From: Deinococcus soli (ex Cha et al. 2016)
Lineage (GTDB): Bacteria; Deinococcota; Deinococci; Deinococcales; Deinococcaceae
Assembly (NCBI RefSeq): GCF_001007995.1
Contig: NZ_CP011389.1
Location: 558,001-622,000, forward strand
Length of the DNA: 64,000 nt
Reading direction: 5' to 3'
Of this stretch, positions 32,376-43,363 are shown one piece after another. A program made the translations under genes and the position numbers. The notes under the pieces are model-generated. The model was not told the origin of the DNA and did not search any database. It saw only the letters and a program-made list of their open reading frames with translations. How positions within the stretch are numbered: position 1 is the stretch's first letter; each line of letters starts with the position of its first letter.

Positions 32376-33473
32376 TCAGCGGGGCCACAGGCGCCCCACC
32401 CACCCGGCGGGGTTGGTGCCCTCGCCGCGCACGCGGATCTCCAGGTGCAGGTGCGACCCGGCGCTCAGGCCGGTGTTGCCGACCTCGCCGACCTTGTCGC
32501 CCCTCTTCACCTTCTGCCCGACCCTGGCGGTCACGCGGCTCTGGTGGAAGTACAGGCTCACCACACCCGCCCCGTGGTCGATGACGACCAGACCGCCGCG
32601 TACCGGGTAGCGCCCGGCGATCACGACCGTCCCGTCGTTGACGGCCAGCACGGGCGTCCCGGCCTTCGCGGGGTAGTCGGTGCCGAAGTGATACGCGACC
32701 GGGCCGCCCGCCACGTACGTGCGCGGCTGCCCGAACGACGAACTGGTCGGTGACACGCCCCTGAGCGCGGGCGCGAAGGGTCTGCTCCAGGCCTGCGGGG
32801 TGCGGCGTGCGTATGCCTTCTCCACCAGCGCGTCCTCCGCTGCGCGGGCGGGGTCCACCAGCACCTTGCTCACGCTGGGGGGCAGGTTCAGGTGCTGGAT
32901 GGGATCTTCCAGGCCCAGCACCGGGATGCGGCCGCGCACGAGCTCCCCGTCCAGGCTCACCTCGTACACGACCGGGGTGGTCTTGCCCAGCACCACGCGG
33001 CCCACCACCACGAACTGCCCGGCGCCGCCGATGGGCCGCAGGACCTCGTTGGGCATCCGGACGTCCTCGCCGACCTCGCTGGGGAAACGCACGGTCGCCT
33101 GCGCGGCCCGCGCGCCGCTCAGGCCCAGCAGGAACGCGTCACCCATGCGCAGGCTGGTGGGCACCGTGATGTTCACGCCCGCGATGCGGGCCGTGGCGGG
33201 CGTGGGCGCCAGCTGCCCCGCCGGGAGCGGCGCGGGCAGGCCCGGCTTCTCGGTCGCGGTGGGCGGCGTCTCGCCCCTGGCGGGCAGTTGCAACGTCTGC
33301 CCGACCTCCAGCGTGGTGCCGGACAGGTTGTTCAGCCGCAGCAGGGCGTCCACGGTCGTCCCGTTCACCCGCGCGATCGAGTACAGCGTGTCCCCGGCCC
33401 GCACCACGTACGGGGCGGCCAGGGCCGGCAGCGCGGTCAGGAGCACAAGGGCGGCCAGCGTTCGGCGCGTCAT
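32376..33473 (-). CDS. secreted LysM-M23 peptidase (cell-wall endopeptidase)
   Basis: A 365-residue exported protein: a signal peptide (residues 1-19, ending ALAA), one LysM peptidoglycan-binding repeat (YVVRAGDTLYSIARVNGTTVDALLRLNNLSGTTLEVGQTLQLP, about 22-65), a Pro-rich linker, a beta domain and a C-terminal M23 LytM-type domain. The zinc ligands are present: HFGTD (His and Asp) and HLHLEIR. It should cleave peptide cross-links in peptidoglycan. TAGGGT is seven bases before the ATG. Confidence 0.93.
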   Translation of the reverse strand: MTRRTLAALVLLTALPALAAPYVVRAGDTLYSIARVNGTTVDALLRLNNLSGTTLEVGQTLQLPARGETPPTATEKPGLPAPLPAGQLAPTPATARIAGVNITVPTSLRMGDAFLLGLSGARAAQATVRFPSEVGEDVRMPNEVLRPIGGAGQFVVVGRVVLGKTTPVVYEVSLDGELVRGRIPVLGLEDPIQHLNLPPSVSKVLVDPARAAEDALVEKAYARRTPQAWSRPFAPALRGVSPTSSSFGQPRTYVAGGPVAYHFGTDYPAKAGTPVLAVNDGTVVIAGRYPVRGGLVVIDHGAGVVSLYFHQSRVTARVGQKVKRGDKVGEVGNTGLSAGSHLHLEIRVRGEGTNPAGWVGRLWPR

Positions 33474-33547
33474 GCGCCCTACCCTACGCGCAGGACGTGA
33501 GAAACCGCCCCCGGATCCACATCCGGAGGCGGCGCCCTCGTGCCCGG

Positions 33548-33988
<441 letters not shown>

Positions 33989-33989
33989 G

Positions 33990-34283
33990 TCAGTTCGCGT
34001 CGGGAGCAGCGTCGGGGCTGGCGCTGGGCGCGGCGAGGCGTTCGCGGACGCTGCCGATGGCGCCTGTGAGCAGGTCGGCCTCGGTGAAGTCCAGGTTGCC
34101 GCGGGTCTTCTCGGCGAGCATGGTCAGGAGTTTCAGGCTGCGCTCGGCGGTCTGGCGGGCGCGGCGTTCTTCCAGCAGGCCGTCGCGGGCGGCGCTGGCG
34201 GTGGCGGCGTTCAGGTCGCCCAGGGCGGCCTCGGCGGTCGCCTGCAGGGAGTTCACGAGTCCGACGAATTCGGGGTTCGGCAT
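33990..34283 (-). CDS. DUF1844 family protein
   Basis: A 97-residue, mostly helical protein with the DUF1844 pattern: FVGLVNSLQATAEAALGD at the start and LLTMLAEKTRGNLDFTEADLLTGAIGSVRERL in the second half. It is first in an operon with dtd. TACACT lies seven bases before the ATG. The function of the family is unknown. Confidence 0.8.
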   Translation of the reverse strand: MPNPEFVGLVNSLQATAEAALGDLNAATASAARDGLLEERRARQTAERSLKLLTMLAEKTRGNLDFTEADLLTGAIGSVRERLAAPSASPDAAPDAN

Positions 34284-34358
34284 GGCTGGAAGTGTAGCGG
34301 CTGCCAGTGGTTCGCCGCCCGCCTGCAGGGCAGGGGGCGGCGTGGTGGGGTGGGGTCT

Positions 34359-34721
34359 TCAGCTCAGGCGGGGGCGTTTGCTGCGGGCCTCGCGGCGGGT
34401 CTTGGGGTCCAGGCCGACGAGCAGGAAGAAGTTCTCCAGCGCGTTTTCCTGACCCTTGATGTCCGGGTGTTCGTGTTCGGGCGTGCCGGTCACGAAGGGC
34501 AGGGTGCGGTAGAGGTCCAGCGCGTGGGTGATGACCTCGTCGGGGCCATGGTCGTCGGCGAACGCGCCGAGGCGGGTGTAGACCTCGCGGCGGCTCTCGG
34601 CGTGTGTCAGGAACGCGTCGGGGTGCGGGGTTTCGCCCGCGCGGAGCATGTCCTGCCGGGCGATGCGGCGGTAGTGCTTGAGTCCGGTCTGGATCTGCTC
34701 GGTGGAGAGGATTTCCTTCAT
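34359..34721 (-). CDS. conserved hypothetical protein
   Basis: A 120-residue, soluble, charged and helical protein (MKEILSTEQIQTGLKHYRRIARQDML...) with a basic C terminus (KTRREARSKRPRLS). GGAGG lies five bases before the ATG, and codon use matches neighbouring genes, which supports it as real. No known domain recognised. It is followed by the DUF1844-dtd pair on the same strand, 75 bases away. Confidence 0.65.
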   Translation of the reverse strand: MKEILSTEQIQTGLKHYRRIARQDMLRAGETPHPDAFLTHAESRREVYTRLGAFADDHGPDEVITHALDLYRTLPFVTGTPEHEHPDIKGQENALENFFLLVGLDPKTRREARSKRPRLS

Positions 34722-35184
34722 GCCGTCCTCCAGGGTACCCCGCGCGCCGCCGGTGGGGCGAGGTGCGGGGTGCTGTGCCGAGTATAGGCAAGGAGGCTGC
34801 CGGTGCGTGCGGCGCGGCTCATGAGGCGGCGCGGCCTGCGCGTATACCCGTGTGCATGATGTGTATCGTCCGCACTGTCAGTGACGTGTGTGGAGGCCGT
34901 CGGTCGTCATCCCTTCGGTGGAGCTCGCCGGGTCCGCGAGGCGTCCGCGTGAGAACGCTGAGGGTGTGGCATTTTCGCCAAATGCTCCGCAGGGCGTGTA
35001 GCAAAGCACTTTCCGGGCACCGTGCGGCATGAGTCTTATTCTGAGAATCATGGCAACACCAGTCCGTTTCTGACTCATAAATCAGCTTTGCGGACGTATA
35101 GAGGGCGTATAGGCGCATACAACGTGCCGGAAAAAAGATGAATTAAGGACGAATAAATAAAGGTAGGTTAAACTTGCCCTACCG
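34722..35184. other. 463-base gap with a low-GC right half
   Basis: No convincing gene was found on either strand. The right part (about 35000-35170) is strikingly AT-rich for this genome. It contains the short palindrome ATTCTGAGAAT, a repeated GCGTATAG motif (two copies around 35092-35112), and a GGTAGG/CCTACC inverted repeat that spans a TTAAACT -10-like box just before the LysM-NlpC gene. It most likely holds the promoter and control sites of that gene. Confidence 0.5.
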
Positions 35185-35802
35185 ATGAAAGCCACGCGCG
35201 CCCTCCTGACCCTCCTGGCCCTGTGCGGAACCGCCACCGCCGCCTCCTACACCGTCAAACCCGGCGACTCCCTGTACTCCATCGCCAAGAAGGCCGGGGT
35301 GGACGCCCCCACCCTGATGAAACTGAACAAGCTGCCCAGCACCACCATCCAGGTCGGGCAGACCCTCAACCTGGGCGGCACCCCCGCACCCGCCGCGCGC
35401 CCCCAGGCCGCCGCGCCCGCCGCGGCCCCCCAGGGCGTCAGCATCCGCGCCGCCGCCACCCGCTTCCTCGGCGCCCGCTACGTGCTCGGCGCGACCGGCG
35501 GCGGCGCCCTGGACTGCAGCAGCTACACCATGAGCGTCTTCCGCCAGCTGGGCATCAACCTGCCCCGCACCGCCGCGCAGCAGTGGCGGGTCGGCAGCGC
35601 CGTCAGCCGCCGCGACCTGCGCGCCGGGGACCTCGTGTTCTTCAACACCATGGGCCGCACCGCCAGCCACGTCGGCGTGTACCTCGGCGACGGCATGATG
35701 GCCAACGCCAACAGCTACCGCGGCCGCACCGTGATTGAACCCCTCTTCGCGAACTCCTACTGGGCCAGCCGCTACGACGGCGCCCGCCGCGTCCTGAACT
35801 GA
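35185..35802 (+). CDS. secreted LysM-NlpC/P60 peptidase
   Basis: A 205-residue exported cell-wall hydrolase: signal peptide (residues 1-20), one LysM repeat ([20 protein letters not shown]... to LNLG, about 21-64), an Ala/Pro linker and an NlpC/P60 cysteine peptidase domain. The catalytic Cys111 is in GALDCSSYT and His162 in [12 protein letters not shown]; the third polar residue follows in [10 protein letters not shown]. It should cut D-Glu-type stem-peptide bonds in peptidoglycan. It is preceded by an unusually long AT-rich control region. Confidence 0.93.
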   Translation: MKATRALLTLLALCGTATAASYTVKPGDSLYSIAKKAGVDAPTLMKLNKLPSTTIQVGQTLNLGGTPAPAARPQAAAPAAAPQGVSIRAAATRFLGARYVLGATGGGALDCSSYTMSVFRQLGINLPRTAAQQWRVGSAVSRRDLRAGDLVFFNTMGRTASHVGVYLGDGMMANANSYRGRTVIEPLFANSYWASRYDGARRVLN

Positions 35803-35827
35803 CCGTCGCCGCAGCGCTTTCATCGGA

Positions 35828-35860
35828 CCCCCGCCCCCACCAGGGCGGGGGCGCTGCTTT
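35828..35860 (+). terminator. intrinsic terminator after the NlpC/P60 gene
   Basis: CCCCCGCCC/GGGCGGGGG, a 9-bp stem with a six-base loop, then CGCTGCTTT. It lies between two convergent genes. Confidence 0.7.
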
Positions 35861-35884
35861 ACCATCAGAGCCGGGCGGCCCGGC

Positions 35885-36307
35885 TCAGCGTTCGCCGGGC
35901 GAACTGAGCGTCACGAACGTGCCCGACCCCTGATGCGCGGCCGTGTAGAGCACGGTCTCCCCCGCGCGTGTCAGGACCGCCTCGGCCTGAATGCCGTCGT
36001 CCGGCAGGGCGTGCGCGACCGCGTACCCGCGCGCCGTCAGCAGGTCCCGCACCAGGGCCGGGTCCCAGCGGGCCAGCGTGAACTGCTCCACGCGCGTCTG
36101 ACCGCTGCGAACCTCGCGCCGCACGCCCCGCGACGACGGGCACGACGGCGTCAGGTCCGCCGGGCGGTCCGCGACACCCCACACCCGCGCCGGATCCGCG
36201 AAGCAGTACAGCTCCCCGCGCCAGCGTGCGCCGGACTGCCACCACACCACCCCCCCCAGCACGGCGAGAACGGCGAGAGCAGCGGCAAGGACAGCAGGAG
36301 CACGCAT
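35885..36307 (-). CDS. single-pass membrane protein, unknown function
   Basis: A 140-residue protein with one N-terminal hydrophobic segment (VLAAALAVLAVLGGVVWW) and an extracytoplasmic domain of about 110 residues holding two cysteines (ELYCFADP and LTPSCPSS). TAGCCT seven bases before the ATG at 36307 argues for this start over one eight codons upstream. No family recognised. Confidence 0.62.
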   Translation of the reverse strand: MRAPAVLAAALAVLAVLGGVVWWQSGARWRGELYCFADPARVWGVADRPADLTPSCPSSRGVRREVRSGQTRVEQFTLARWDPALVRDLLTARGYAVAHALPDDGIQAEAVLTRAGETVLYTAAHQGSGTFVTLSSPGER

Positions 36308-36441
36308 GACCCGCAGGCTAGCGCGCCGCACGCCCCACGGCCCAGTGCTCCGGGGCGGAGCGGGTCAGGGCGTCGCGCCGCGCCAGGTCCGGGGTCTGGG
36401 GGTCGTCACCTGCCGGATGACGCCGGGCGGGGCGCTCGCGG

Positions 36442-37080
36442 TCACGTGAGGCTGGCAGCCAGGGTGCGCCGTTGCCCTCCGGCGCCGTCGCTGACCAGAC
36501 CGCCGTGGTCCGTGACGGTGGTCTGCACGTCCTCCTGCCCCAGCCGCCGCACGGATTCGTGGGCCCGGGGGAGGTCCGGGGTGGCACCGGGCCTGGGTGG
36601 TGTGGCCGGGCGTGGCGATGACGCGCACGCCGCCGGGCAGGTGGTCCCCGTCCCCCACGCGCCGCTGGACGGGTAAGCGGCCGGGTTCGCGGTTCAGCAG
36701 GGCGCGCATGAGTGGGTTGAGGTTCGGGTCGTCCAGCAGGGCGCGGGCCTGTTCGCGGCTGGGGAGACTCTGGGCGCGCCGGTCGCCGGTGACATACGGC
36801 ACCTCGTCGTCCAGCGCGCAGACTTCGGCGTCAGTGGCCCGCACGACGTCCTCCAGGCTGCCGGTCGAGGGCGTCATGCACCACGAACCTCGCGCCGCAC
36901 CTGCCCGAGGGCGTACCCGCCCTGGGCGAGTTCGTCGGTGATCGTGCCGAGCATGTCGGGCGGTCCGGCGTCCATCAGGGTCAGGATGTGGTCGGGCCCG
37001 ACGGGCGCGACCGGGTGGAGCAGGCCGGGGCCCACCTTGAGGGTGGCCGGCGAGTCCAGGAACGGCACCGAGGCGGCCAA
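36442..37080 (-). pseudogene. decayed metallo-beta-lactamase-fold hydrolase gene
   Basis: The family pattern is spread over three frames. The first piece (from a TTG at 37080, TAGGCT seven bases upstream) reads VPFLDSPATLKVGPGLLHPVAPVGPDHILTLMDAG... to LAQGGYALGQVRR. The second reads GSLEDVVRATDAEVCALDDEVPYV... to GDHLPGGVRVIATPGHT. The third reads AHESVRRLGQEDVQTTVTDHGGLVSDGAGGQRRTLAASLT and ends at 36442. The junction of pieces one and two falls on the HxHxDH zinc motif, which is destroyed (only HDALDR is readable). At least two frame breaks make activity very unlikely. Confidence 0.72.
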
Positions 37081-37135
37081 CGGGCGCAGCCTACCGCCTG
37101 TCGGGGTTCCCCGAGGTACGGGGCACCGTGGGAGT

Positions 37136-37831
37136 CTACTCGGCCTGTTCGGCTTCTTCCAGAGTGATGCCCAGCAGACCGTCCACGTCCAGGAGGATGA
37201 CCTGCTGGCCGTTGCTCTTGACCAGTCCGGCCTGCTGGAGGCGGCGCATGACACGTGAGACGGTCTCGCGGCTGGACGAGATGCGGGCCATGATGTCCTG
37301 GGTACTCAGGGGGAGCACCTCGGGGTTGGGAACGCCGGCGCGGACGCGCTGCTGGTAGAGGTTCGTAAAGACGTGACTGAGGGCGGCCTCGGTGTTCAGG
37401 CCGAAGGCGATCAGCTCGTCGTTCAGGAACGTGACGCGTTGCACGAGCATGGCGCTGAGGTTCCACAGCACGTCGGGATAGCGGCGCAGGATCTGCTGGA
37501 AGTGCGTGCGGTACAGCATCAGGGTGGTGACGTCGCTCAGGGCGCGGACGGTGGCGCTGCGTTCCCCGCCGCCGAGCACGGCCGTCTCGCCGACGACGGC
37601 CGGGGCGTACACGTCGCCCATGACCCGTTCGCGGCTGCCCAGGCTGACGCGGGACACGCGGACGACGCCGCGGGTGATCAGGTGCAGCGCCTCACCCTCG
37701 GCGTCCTGTTCCAGGATGGCCTGACCGGCCCGGAAGTGACGTTCGGTGGTCACCTGGGACGCTTCCAGCAGCGCCTCCTGGGGCACATTCTGAAAGAGTG
37801 GTGAGCGCTTGAGATCGTCCTGCCGGGCCAT
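37136..37831 (-). CDS. Crp/Fnr family transcriptional regulator
   Basis: A 231-residue regulator: an N-terminal cyclic-nucleotide-binding-type barrel (residues 1-120, RHFRAGQAILEQDAEGEALHLITRGVVRVSRV), a long dimer helix (NLSAMLVQRVTFLNDELIAFGLNTEAAL) and a C-terminal winged helix (LSTQDIMARISSSRETVSRVMRRLQQAGLV). No Fnr-type Cys cluster is present. Whether cAMP binds is unclear. TAGGAT lies nine bases before the ATG. It is monocistronic, next to the dead metallo-beta-lactamase gene. Confidence 0.92.
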   Translation of the reverse strand: MARQDDLKRSPLFQNVPQEALLEASQVTTERHFRAGQAILEQDAEGEALHLITRGVVRVSRVSLGSRERVMGDVYAPAVVGETAVLGGGERSATVRALSDVTTLMLYRTHFQQILRRYPDVLWNLSAMLVQRVTFLNDELIAFGLNTEAALSHVFTNLYQQRVRAGVPNPEVLPLSTQDIMARISSSRETVSRVMRRLQQAGLVKSNGQQVILLDVDGLLGITLEEAEQAE

Positions 37832-37963
37832 GACCTGCCCATCCTAGCCTGACTTGGCACGCCTGAACAGTCACCGCGTGAGATGCAGGCCAGCGCGCGA
37901 ATGCGAATCCCGCCGGTCAACAGGATGCGGATGTGGGAACGGTTCCGCTGTAGGATGCGCCGC

Positions 37964-38665
<702 letters not shown>

Positions 38666-38728
38666 CGGCCCGTGCCACAACAGACGGGGCCGCCCAGCGG
38701 TGACACCGGGCGGCCCAGGAAAGACCGG

Positions 38729-39379
38729 TTACTGCCTGATGATCTGCGCGTCCTTGGGGAGCTGGCGGATCGCAGTCGCGGTGACGCCGCTGTTCACCTT
38801 GTAGCTGCTGACGGTCAGGTCCGCGATGGTCTTGCCGCCGCTGAGCAGCTGGATGCGCGTGGGGCGCCAGCCGGCCTCGGTGATCCACACGCGGCTGCTG
38901 TCGCCGCCGCCGGTCCTGGGCGTGGCTTCCAGCTGGTACACGCGCTTCCCGGCCGTCCCCGTGGTCCCGAGGAGCTTGACGTTGTAACGGGCGAGCATGC
39001 TGGCGGTGTTCGTCAGCTGCGTGAAGTCCAGGCCCAGCCCCGCCTGATCGGCGGCCTTCTGCGCGCTGGTCACGGTGATCTGATTGGTGAGGTACATGTA
39101 CTGGCGGATCTCGGTCCTGTCGGCCACGATGACGTTGTCGGCCAGCGCGTCGGGCGCCATGAACTGCACCCGGGCGAGGCTCTGGGCGGGGATGGCCTTG
39201 ACGGTCAGGTCGATCTTCTGCGCGGCGCTGTCGAAGCTGGCGTTCCCACTGAGGCGGAAGGAGACGTCCTTGGCGGCCTTCTGCGCGGCGTCCACCTTGT
39301 TCACGATGTCCTGCGCGGACTGCGCGCCCGCGACGCTCAGGAGGCCCGCAAGGAGGGTCAGGGTCAGGCGTTTGCTCAT
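38729..39379 (-). CDS. LolA-like outer-membrane lipoprotein carrier/exported protein
   Basis: A 216-residue protein with a signal peptide ([21 protein letters not shown]) and a beta-rich domain with the LolA/LolB-type pattern: [62 protein letters not shown]. Such periplasmic proteins bind the lipid of lipoproteins on their way to the outer membrane. It is convergent with the LolD-like ATPase gene 63 bases away, which supports a shared role. The assignment rests on weak, family-level similarity. Confidence 0.7.
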   Translation of the reverse strand: MSKRLTLTLLAGLLSVAGAQSAQDIVNKVDAAQKAAKDVSFRLSGNASFDSAAQKIDLTVKAIPAQSLARVQFMAPDALADNVIVADRTEIRQYMYLTNQITVTSAQKAADQAGLGLDFTQLTNTASMLARYNVKLLGTTGTAGKRVYQLEATPRTGGGDSSRVWITEAGWRPTRIQLLSGGKTIADLTVSSYKVNSGVTATAIRQLPKDAQIIRQ

Positions 39380-39553
39380 GCGTGGCAGTATCCCGCGCGC
39401 CCTCATGAGAAGGGAAGCGGGCGCCTGACGGAAGGTTTAACCTCGCGCCAGGACGGGATTTATCATCACAATCCGGTCAGCATGGCGCGGGCAGATGCGG
39501 GGGGACCCTGAACCGCACCCGCCCCACCTGCCCGCCCGACCTGAATCCCGCCG

Positions 39554-40618
39554 TCAGGGGCGGCCGAGGTCGATGCTGTACCCCACCTTGACGCCGAAGC
39601 CCAGCGCGCCGTCCCCACTCCGGCCACCCGCCACGTCCACGTTCACGCGGCCGCTCCCGGCAGGCACGCTGGCGTTCACGCCCGCCCGCAGGGGCGCCGC
39701 CGCGACCCGCCAGGATTCGTATGTGGCGTAGGCGCGCAGCAGGCTCCCCTCGCCCAGCAGGTCCGGCGCAGCGACACTGCCGCCCACACCCCAGGTGGCC
39801 TGCGCGGCCAGGGTGCTGGGGCGGCTGCGCCAGCCGGTCACGCCCGCCAGCGCGTCGAGGTTCAACGCCACGCCCGCCGGGGTCGCGTACCCCACGCCGC
39901 CCGTGACGGCCAGCAGGTCCGGACCGCCGCGCACGCCCGCGCGCCACGTGACGGTGCCGGTCACCTCGGTCTCCGGGTCGGGGACGGGCGCGGGGTCACT
40001 GCCGTCCCCGGCGTCCTCCGGCAGGTCTGCCGGGTCGGGCGCCACCACGCGCGTCAGGGCGCGGCGGCCCTCCACGCCCAGCGTCCCGTGCGCCTGCGGA
40101 CCGAACTCGCCGCCCAGCACTGCCACGATGTCCCGGTTCACGCGGTACCGGAGAGCCAGGTCCGCGTTCCAGCCGCGCACTCGCAGATCGGTGGGCGCCT
40201 CGGCGTACGCGGCGAGCGGGTCAATACCCGTCGCGGGCAGCGTGAACACCGCCCCCCCACCACTGACCGCGACCGGGCCGGCACTGCCACTCACGCGGCT
40301 GCTGAGGCGGTACTCGCGGTTCAGGGTGACGGTCAGGTCCGTGCGGGCCGACACGGTCGCCAGGGGCGGCAGGCTCAGTCCGCGGCGGTACCCGACGCTC
40401 AGGGCGCGGGAGGACACGGCGGCGCTCAGGGTACCGCCCGACACGCTCAGGTCATCCACACCGACCTGCCCCCACAGCGGGTACGTCCAGGGTCCAGTGG
40501 GGTTCGTGTACGCCACCCCGAAGTTCACGCTGGTGGCGTGCGCAGGAGAGGCAGCGAGCAACAGGCCACCCAGCAGGGCGGCGCTCAGGGGGACGCGCAG
40601 GTGAACTCGGAGCGGCAT
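39554..40618 (-). CDS. exported beta-rich (barrel-like) protein, unknown
   Basis: A 354-residue protein with a clear signal peptide ([20 protein letters not shown]). The mature part consists of alternating Gly/Val/Thr/Ala-rich strands ([72 protein letters not shown]), ending [11 protein letters not shown]. This suggests an outer-membrane beta-barrel. An acidic, Pro-rich loop lies near residue 205. TACGCT lies seven bases before the ATG. Confidence 0.68.
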   Translation of the reverse strand: MPLRVHLRVPLSAALLGGLLLAASPAHATSVNFGVAYTNPTGPWTYPLWGQVGVDDLSVSGGTLSAAVSSRALSVGYRRGLSLPPLATVSARTDLTVTLNREYRLSSRVSGSAGPVAVSGGGAVFTLPATGIDPLAAYAEAPTDLRVRGWNADLALRYRVNRDIVAVLGGEFGPQAHGTLGVEGRRALTRVVAPDPADLPEDAGDGSDPAPVPDPETEVTGTVTWRAGVRGGPDLLAVTGGVGYATPAGVALNLDALAGVTGWRSRPSTLAAQATWGVGGSVAAPDLLGEGSLLRAYATYESWRVAAAPLRAGVNASVPAGSGRVNVDVAGGRSGDGALGFGVKVGYSIDLGRP

Positions 40619-40709
40619 ACCGGGCAGCGTAGCAGACGCCCCGCCGCGCGCCGCGCCTCCTCACGAACCGGTCAGTTTCACGTGAGGCGCGCGCGGTACG
40701 CTGCGCCGC

Positions 40710-41210
40710 ATGCGACCCCTCCCTGCCCTGACGGCCGTCCTGCCCGCCCTGCTCCTGGGGGCCTGCGCGCCCCTGCAACAGATCGCGCTGGTCCCGCAGG
40801 TCGAGGTGCAGGGCGTGCGCCTGACCAGCCTGACCCTGCCGGGGGGCTTCGGTCGCGCGCCCGTCGCGAACCTGACCCTGAACCTGCGCGTCACGAACCC
40901 CAACCCCCTGCCCCTGCGCGTCGCGAATCTGGCGGGCTCCCTGATCATCGACGGGGCGAACGTCGGGGACGTGACCTTCCCGAACGTCGCCCTGCCCGCG
41001 CGCGGCAGCGCCGAGCAACTCGCGCAGGTCAGTGTGCCCGTCACGCTGAACACCGCCGCGTCGTTCCTGAAGGTCGCGCGCGGGCAACTGGTCACGTACC
41101 GCGTGGACGGCGGCTTCACCGCCGATTTCGGCCCGCTGGGCCTCCAGCAGTTCGGGCCGTTCACCCTGTCGCAGGGCCAGTGGAAGCAGGACCCGATCAT
41201 CCCGTTCTGA
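40710..41210 (+). CDS. lipoprotein with LEA type-2 (WHy) domain
   Basis: A 166-residue lipoprotein (lipobox LLGAC, Cys19) followed by a LEA14/WHy beta-sandwich domain: [44 protein letters not shown] contains the NPNPLP motif of the family. WHy-domain proteins are linked to desiccation and stress protection, a plausible fit for Deinococcus. TACGCT lies seven bases before the ATG. Thirty bases separate it from the amidase gene, which has its own -10 box. Confidence 0.82.
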   Translation: MRPLPALTAVLPALLLGACAPLQQIALVPQVEVQGVRLTSLTLPGGFGRAPVANLTLNLRVTNPNPLPLRVANLAGSLIIDGANVGDVTFPNVALPARGSAEQLAQVSVPVTLNTAASFLKVARGQLVTYRVDGGFTADFGPLGLQQFGPFTLSQGQWKQDPIIPF

Positions 41211-41239
41211 GGCGCCTGCCCTCGCGCTACCCTGCGGGC

Positions 41240-42427
41240 GTGACCGACGCCACTTCTGACCTTCCGGACCCGCAGCGCGCCTGGGCGTACCGACCGGCCT
41301 CTCCCCTGCCCGGCGCGCCGGATGGGCCGCTGCGGGGGCTGACGTTCAGCGTGAAGGACCTGTTCGGCGTGTCGGGCTGGCCGCTGCGGGCGAGTACGCG
41401 CGCGCCCGTGCCGGACCCCGGCGTGAGCCCGCTGGTCACGCGGCTGCTGGCGCTGGGCGCGTCGGCGGTCGGGAAGACGCACCTGCATGAGATCGCGCTG
41501 GGCATCACGGGCCTGAACGGCTTCGGCGGGACGGACCACCCCGGGCTACCGGGGCGGGTGCCGGGCGGCAGCAGCAGCGGCGCGGCGGTCAGCGTGGCCC
41601 TGAAACAGGTGGACTTCGCGCTGGGGACCGATACGGGCGGCAGCATCCGCGTGCCCGCCGCGTGGTGCGGCGTGGTGGGGTTCAAACCCACCAAGGGGCA
41701 CCCGGCGTGGCCGACAGGCGGCGTGCTGCCGCTGTCCGTGACGTGTGATCACGCCGGGCCGCTCGCGCGGGACGTGGCGACGGTGGCGCGCGTCCAGGAG
41801 GCCCTGACCGGGCGGGCCGTGCCGGAGGTCGCCGTGCGGGGCCTGAGGGTGGGGCTGTGGCTCCCGGACGGCTGGGTCACGGAGGATGTCCGCGCCGCAC
41901 TGCGGGACGTGGCGGGCACCCTGTCCCGCATGGGCGCGACCGTGCAGCCCGTGGACTTCCCCGAGGTGCTGGACGCGTACTCCCCGATCGTGCTGAGCGA
42001 AGCGGCGCACGTGCACCGCAGCGCGCTGCGGCTGGACGACCCGGGCTTCCTGCCGTTCACGCTGGCGTCCCTGCGGCAGGGCGCGGCCCTCACGGGCACG
42101 GAGGTCCAGGCCGCCCACGACCGCCGCGCCGCGTACCGCGCGCAGCTGGACGACCTGCTCACCCGCTTCGACCTCATCCTCGCCCCGGCGGTGCCCACCT
42201 CGCCCCCCGCGCAGGGGCAGGACGAGGTGCTCCTGCCGGACGGACCCACCCCACTGCGCCGCGCGGTGCTGCGCCTCACCGCGCCGTTCAGCCTGCTGGG
42301 CGCGCCCGTGGTGGCCCTACCCACCCGCACGCCGTTCGTGGGCGCGCAGCTGATCGCCCCGCACGGCCAGGACGACCGCCTGCTGGGACTGGCCCGTGCG
42401 CTGGACCGTACCCTGGACAGCGAATGA
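41240..42427 (+). CDS. amidase signature family enzyme
   Basis: A 395-residue amidase with the Ser-cisSer-Lys triad: Lys in FSVKDLFG, cis-Ser in [13 protein letters not shown], nucleophile Ser in [13 protein letters not shown]. The C-terminal region ([28 protein letters not shown]) is typical. It is likely a cytosolic hydrolase of small amides rather than GatA, because no gatB or gatC is near and it is shorter. The start is GTG at 41240 with TACCCT six bases upstream. Its stop overlaps the next gene start by four bases. Confidence 0.88.
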   Translation: MTDATSDLPDPQRAWAYRPASPLPGAPDGPLRGLTFSVKDLFGVSGWPLRASTRAPVPDPGVSPLVTRLLALGASAVGKTHLHEIALGITGLNGFGGTDHPGLPGRVPGGSSSGAAVSVALKQVDFALGTDTGGSIRVPAAWCGVVGFKPTKGHPAWPTGGVLPLSVTCDHAGPLARDVATVARVQEALTGRAVPEVAVRGLRVGLWLPDGWVTEDVRAALRDVAGTLSRMGATVQPVDFPEVLDAYSPIVLSEAAHVHRSALRLDDPGFLPFTLASLRQGAALTGTEVQAAHDRRAAYRAQLDDLLTRFDLILAPAVPTSPPAQGQDEVLLPDGPTPLRRAVLRLTAPFSLLGAPVVALPTRTPFVGAQLIAPHGQDDRLLGLARALDRTLDSE

Positions 42428-42852
42428 AAGCCCTGTCGCTCCTCCCTGTCCTTGCGCTGCTGAGCGCGTGCGCGCCCACCGCCCAGACCCAGCCCACCTA
42501 CACCTACGAGGGCGAGGCCCGCTTCCTGCTCCTCCCGCAGAAACTGCGCGTCACGTACACCGTGAACCCAGGCACGCACGAGGCGCGCGGCGAGTATCGC
42601 AACCTGAGCAGCGGCGACACCTTCACCCTGACCGGCACGCAACTCCCCGGCCCGGACGGCGAGACGTTGACCGCGAAGATTGACCCCGGCGACACTCCCC
42701 GACTGAACGCCAGCCTGCTGGGTTTCGGGATCAGCAACGTGCCCCTGAAAGCCAGCGGCACCCTGTCCGCCACCATCACCGCCACCCGCCTGAGCGGCAC
42801 CCTGCGCGTCAACGGCCTCAGCTACCCCGTCACCCTGACCCGCGTGCGCTGA
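42424..42852 (+). CDS. small lipoprotein, unknown function
   Basis: A 142-residue protein with a lipobox LLSAC (Cys16) and a beta-rich domain ([41 protein letters not shown]). Its ATG overlaps the amidase stop (ATGA), so it is translated with it. No known family. Confidence 0.75.
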   Translation: MKALSLLPVLALLSACAPTAQTQPTYTYEGEARFLLLPQKLRVTYTVNPGTHEARGEYRNLSSGDTFTLTGTQLPGPDGETLTAKIDPGDTPRLNASLLGFGISNVPLKASGTLSATITATRLSGTLRVNGLSYPVTLTRVR

Positions 42853-42895
42853 ACCGGTCAGCCCCGCTTCATGAGCCGCGCGTACCCTGCCCCCC

Positions 42896-43357
42896 ATGCG
42901 CCCCCTCCCGCACGCCCGCCCCGCGCTGACCGCCGCCCTGCTCCTGCTGCCGCCCGCCCTGAGCGGCTGCGCGTGGGGCGCGTACTTTCCCGCGATCACG
43001 CCCCTGGAACGGCAGGTGAACGGCGTGTACGAGGGCGAGGGCAATGGCCCGACCGGGCGCGTCCCGTACCGCCTGACCCTGGGCCTCGTGGAACGCGACG
43101 GGCGCGCCAGCGGCAGCCTCGTGAACCTGGAGAGCCGCAAGGTGTACGCCGGGAGCGGCAGCTTCAAACGCCTCGTGGACGGCACCGAGATCACCCTAAA
43201 CCTGTTCGAGAACGGCGCGCACCGCGCGAACCTGTACGTCGTGCGGCGCGACACGGACGGGCAGATCCGCCTGGACGGGCACCTGCGGACCGTCGTGCTG
43301 GGCCGCGAAGCCCTCAGCTACAGCGTCAGCCTGCGCCCCGTGGCCGCGCAGCCCTGA
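42896..43357 (+). CDS. small lipoprotein, unknown function
   Basis: A 153-residue protein with a signal and lipobox LSGC (Cys25), and a beta-rich domain (VNGVYEGEGNGPTGRVPYRLTLGLVERDGRASGSLVNLES). It has its own TACCCT box seven bases before the ATG although it follows the previous lipoprotein gene by only 43 bases. Resembles that neighbour in size and style. Confidence 0.72.
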   Translation: MRPLPHARPALTAALLLLPPALSGCAWGAYFPAITPLERQVNGVYEGEGNGPTGRVPYRLTLGLVERDGRASGSLVNLESRKVYAGSGSFKRLVDGTEITLNLFENGAHRANLYVVRRDTDGQIRLDGHLRTVVLGREALSYSVSLRPVAAQP

Positions 43358-43363
43358 GCCTGC

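Noticed and set aside
34763..35118. Short frames on both strands in the AT-rich gap before the NlpC/P60 gene
   Set aside because: No domain, no promoter or ribosome-site support, and codon use does not fit neighbouring genes.
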